Of a stretch of DNA of 64,000 bases, positions 63,545-64,000 are shown piece by piece. A program made the position numbers and the translations under genes. The stretch covers positions 124,001 to 188,000 of the forward strand of contig NZ_JACVVP010000006.1 in NCBI RefSeq assembly GCF_014534745.1, read 5' to 3'. How positions within the stretch are numbered: the stretch's first letter is position 1; each line of letters starts with the position of its first letter. The notes beneath the pieces were generated by a model that was given only the letters and a program-made list of their open reading frames with translations, was not told where the DNA came from and made no database searches. Source of the stretch: Flammeovirga sp. EKP202 (lineage in GTDB: Bacteria > Bacteroidota > Bacteroidia > Cytophagales > Flammeovirgaceae).

Positions 63545-63666
63545 TGGATCAAAAAGAACAAAAGCCTCCAGTAGGCAAATCTTGGAAACAACTTTATGCA
63601 ATTGTGTTAGGAGAACTTGTTGTCCTTATCACTCTATTTTCAATCTTTTCAAAAGCATTTAACTAA
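63544..63666 (+). CDS. 40-residue single-helix membrane protein
   Basis: A short gene inside the operon: ATG at 63544 overlaps the PIG-L stop by one base and TAA is at 63664-63666, two bases before the symporter start. Sequence: basic start (MDQKEQKPPVGKSWKQLYA) followed by one helix (IVLGELVVLITLFSIFSKAF). The tight coupling on both sides makes it a real gene. It is probably an accessory subunit of the symporter; no family is known to me. Confidence 0.8.
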   Translation: MDQKEQKPPVGKSWKQLYAIVLGELVVLITLFSIFSKAFN

Positions 63667-63668
63667 AG

Positions 63669-64000
63669 ATGAGTATTTTAGATTGGGCAGTACTTTGTAG
63701 TACATTGGCCTTTATTGTGATCTATGGTATTTGGAAAACAAGACAACAACAAGATATCAATAGTTACCTTTTAGGGAATAAAGAAGCAAAATGGTTTACG
63801 GTGGCACTATCGATTATGGCCACTCAAGCCAGTGCCATCACCTTCCTATCAGCTCCAGGTCAAGCTTTTGTAGATGGGATGCGTTTTGTGCAATTTTACT
63901 TTGGCCTTCCAATAGCCATGGTGGTTCTTTCAAGTGTAGTAGTACCTATTTATCACAAGATGAATGTTTATACTGCTTATGAATACTTAGAGAAAAGATT
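63669..64000 (+). CDS. sodium:solute symporter (SSS family), cut by window edge
   Basis: N-terminal 110 residues of an SSS transporter, running off the right edge. It starts MSILDWAVLCSTLAFIVIYG, with KTRQQQDINSYLLGNKEAKW and SIMATQASAITFLSAPGQAF, typical of the family's first helices and sodium-site region. It probably imports the product of the PIG-L deacetylase, e.g. a sugar or sugar acid; this is inferred from operon position only. Confidence 0.9.
   Translation, partial: MSILDWAVLCSTLAFIVIYGIWKTRQQQDINSYLLGNKEAKWFTVALSIMATQASAITFLSAPGQAFVDGMRFVQFYFGLPIAMVVLSSVVVPIYHKMNVYTAYEYLEKR

Noticed and set aside
1-64000. CRISPR arrays, tRNA/rRNA genes, integrases, toxin-antitoxin or restriction systems
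   Set aside because: No regularly spaced repeats, cloverleaf sequences or corresponding proteins were seen by eye; a tRNAscan or CRISPR search would be needed to be certain.

Overview
The window looks like chromosomal DNA of a marine, polymer-degrading member of the Bacteroidota. The evidence is the AT-rich sequence, SusC/SusD pairs, a type IX secretion (T9SS) sorting domain, FISUMP and DUF2911 domains, TAnnTTTG-type -7 promoter boxes and start codons without Shine-Dalgarno sequences. A Cytophagales/Flammeovirga-like genus is my inference and was not tested. No rRNA, tRNA, CRISPR array, prophage or intact transposase is visible.

Layout, left to right. (1) 1-4.3 kb: a GH81 endo-beta-1,3-glucanase running off the left edge, a 1 kb spacer ending in a possible small RNA or leader, and two envelope proteins. 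(2) 4.3-12.4 kb, minus strand: a co-oriented envelope cluster of a large TPR protein, a beta-barrel, an HU-like/TM/SPOR protein and an ExbB-ExbD-TonB energising module. (3) 12.9-15.2 kb: hisG and hisD with a perfect terminator hairpin between them. (4) 15.2-22 kb: a lipoprotein, an S1 sulfatase, small secreted proteins, a tandem pair of small paralogues, a chalcone-isomerase-like protein and a repeat-like intergenic block. (5) 22.2-27.6 kb: a two-gene RND efflux system whose permease is fused in frame to its TolC-like outer-membrane channel. (6) 27.7-30.6 kb: tandemly duplicated membrane histidine kinases, both apparently starting at TTG, followed by what looks like the right end of a lost IS200/IS605 (TnpB) element. 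(7) 31-47.8 kb: the most striking locus. A membrane-anchored AraC regulator precedes SusC, SusD, a FISUMP lipoprotein, a 2526-residue T9SS-secreted subtilisin-like protease and a coiled-coil/L-domain-like lipoprotein. I read it as a protein or peptide utilisation locus in which the usual glycoside hydrolases are replaced by one giant protease. (8) 48-53.6 kb: a secreted protein, SppA, a CI/LexA-like repressor, a DUF4924 protein and a NUMOD4-HNH-HTH protein. (9) 53.7-64 kb: homogentisate dioxygenase, a CCC-like APC transporter, an AbgT transporter, a DUF2911 protein, and a PIG-L deacetylase / 40-aa membrane peptide / sodium-solute symporter operon running off the right edge.

How the parts work together. 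The SusCD locus would cut extracellular protein with the T9SS protease and import the peptides by TonB-dependent transport, which needs an ExbBD-TonB motor such as the one at 4.3-6.4 kb. The AraC-like membrane regulator just upstream is the natural candidate controller, and direct CATTTACA-type repeats lie in front of susC. No other T9SS components are in the window. All functional statements come from reading the translations; no database search was run.
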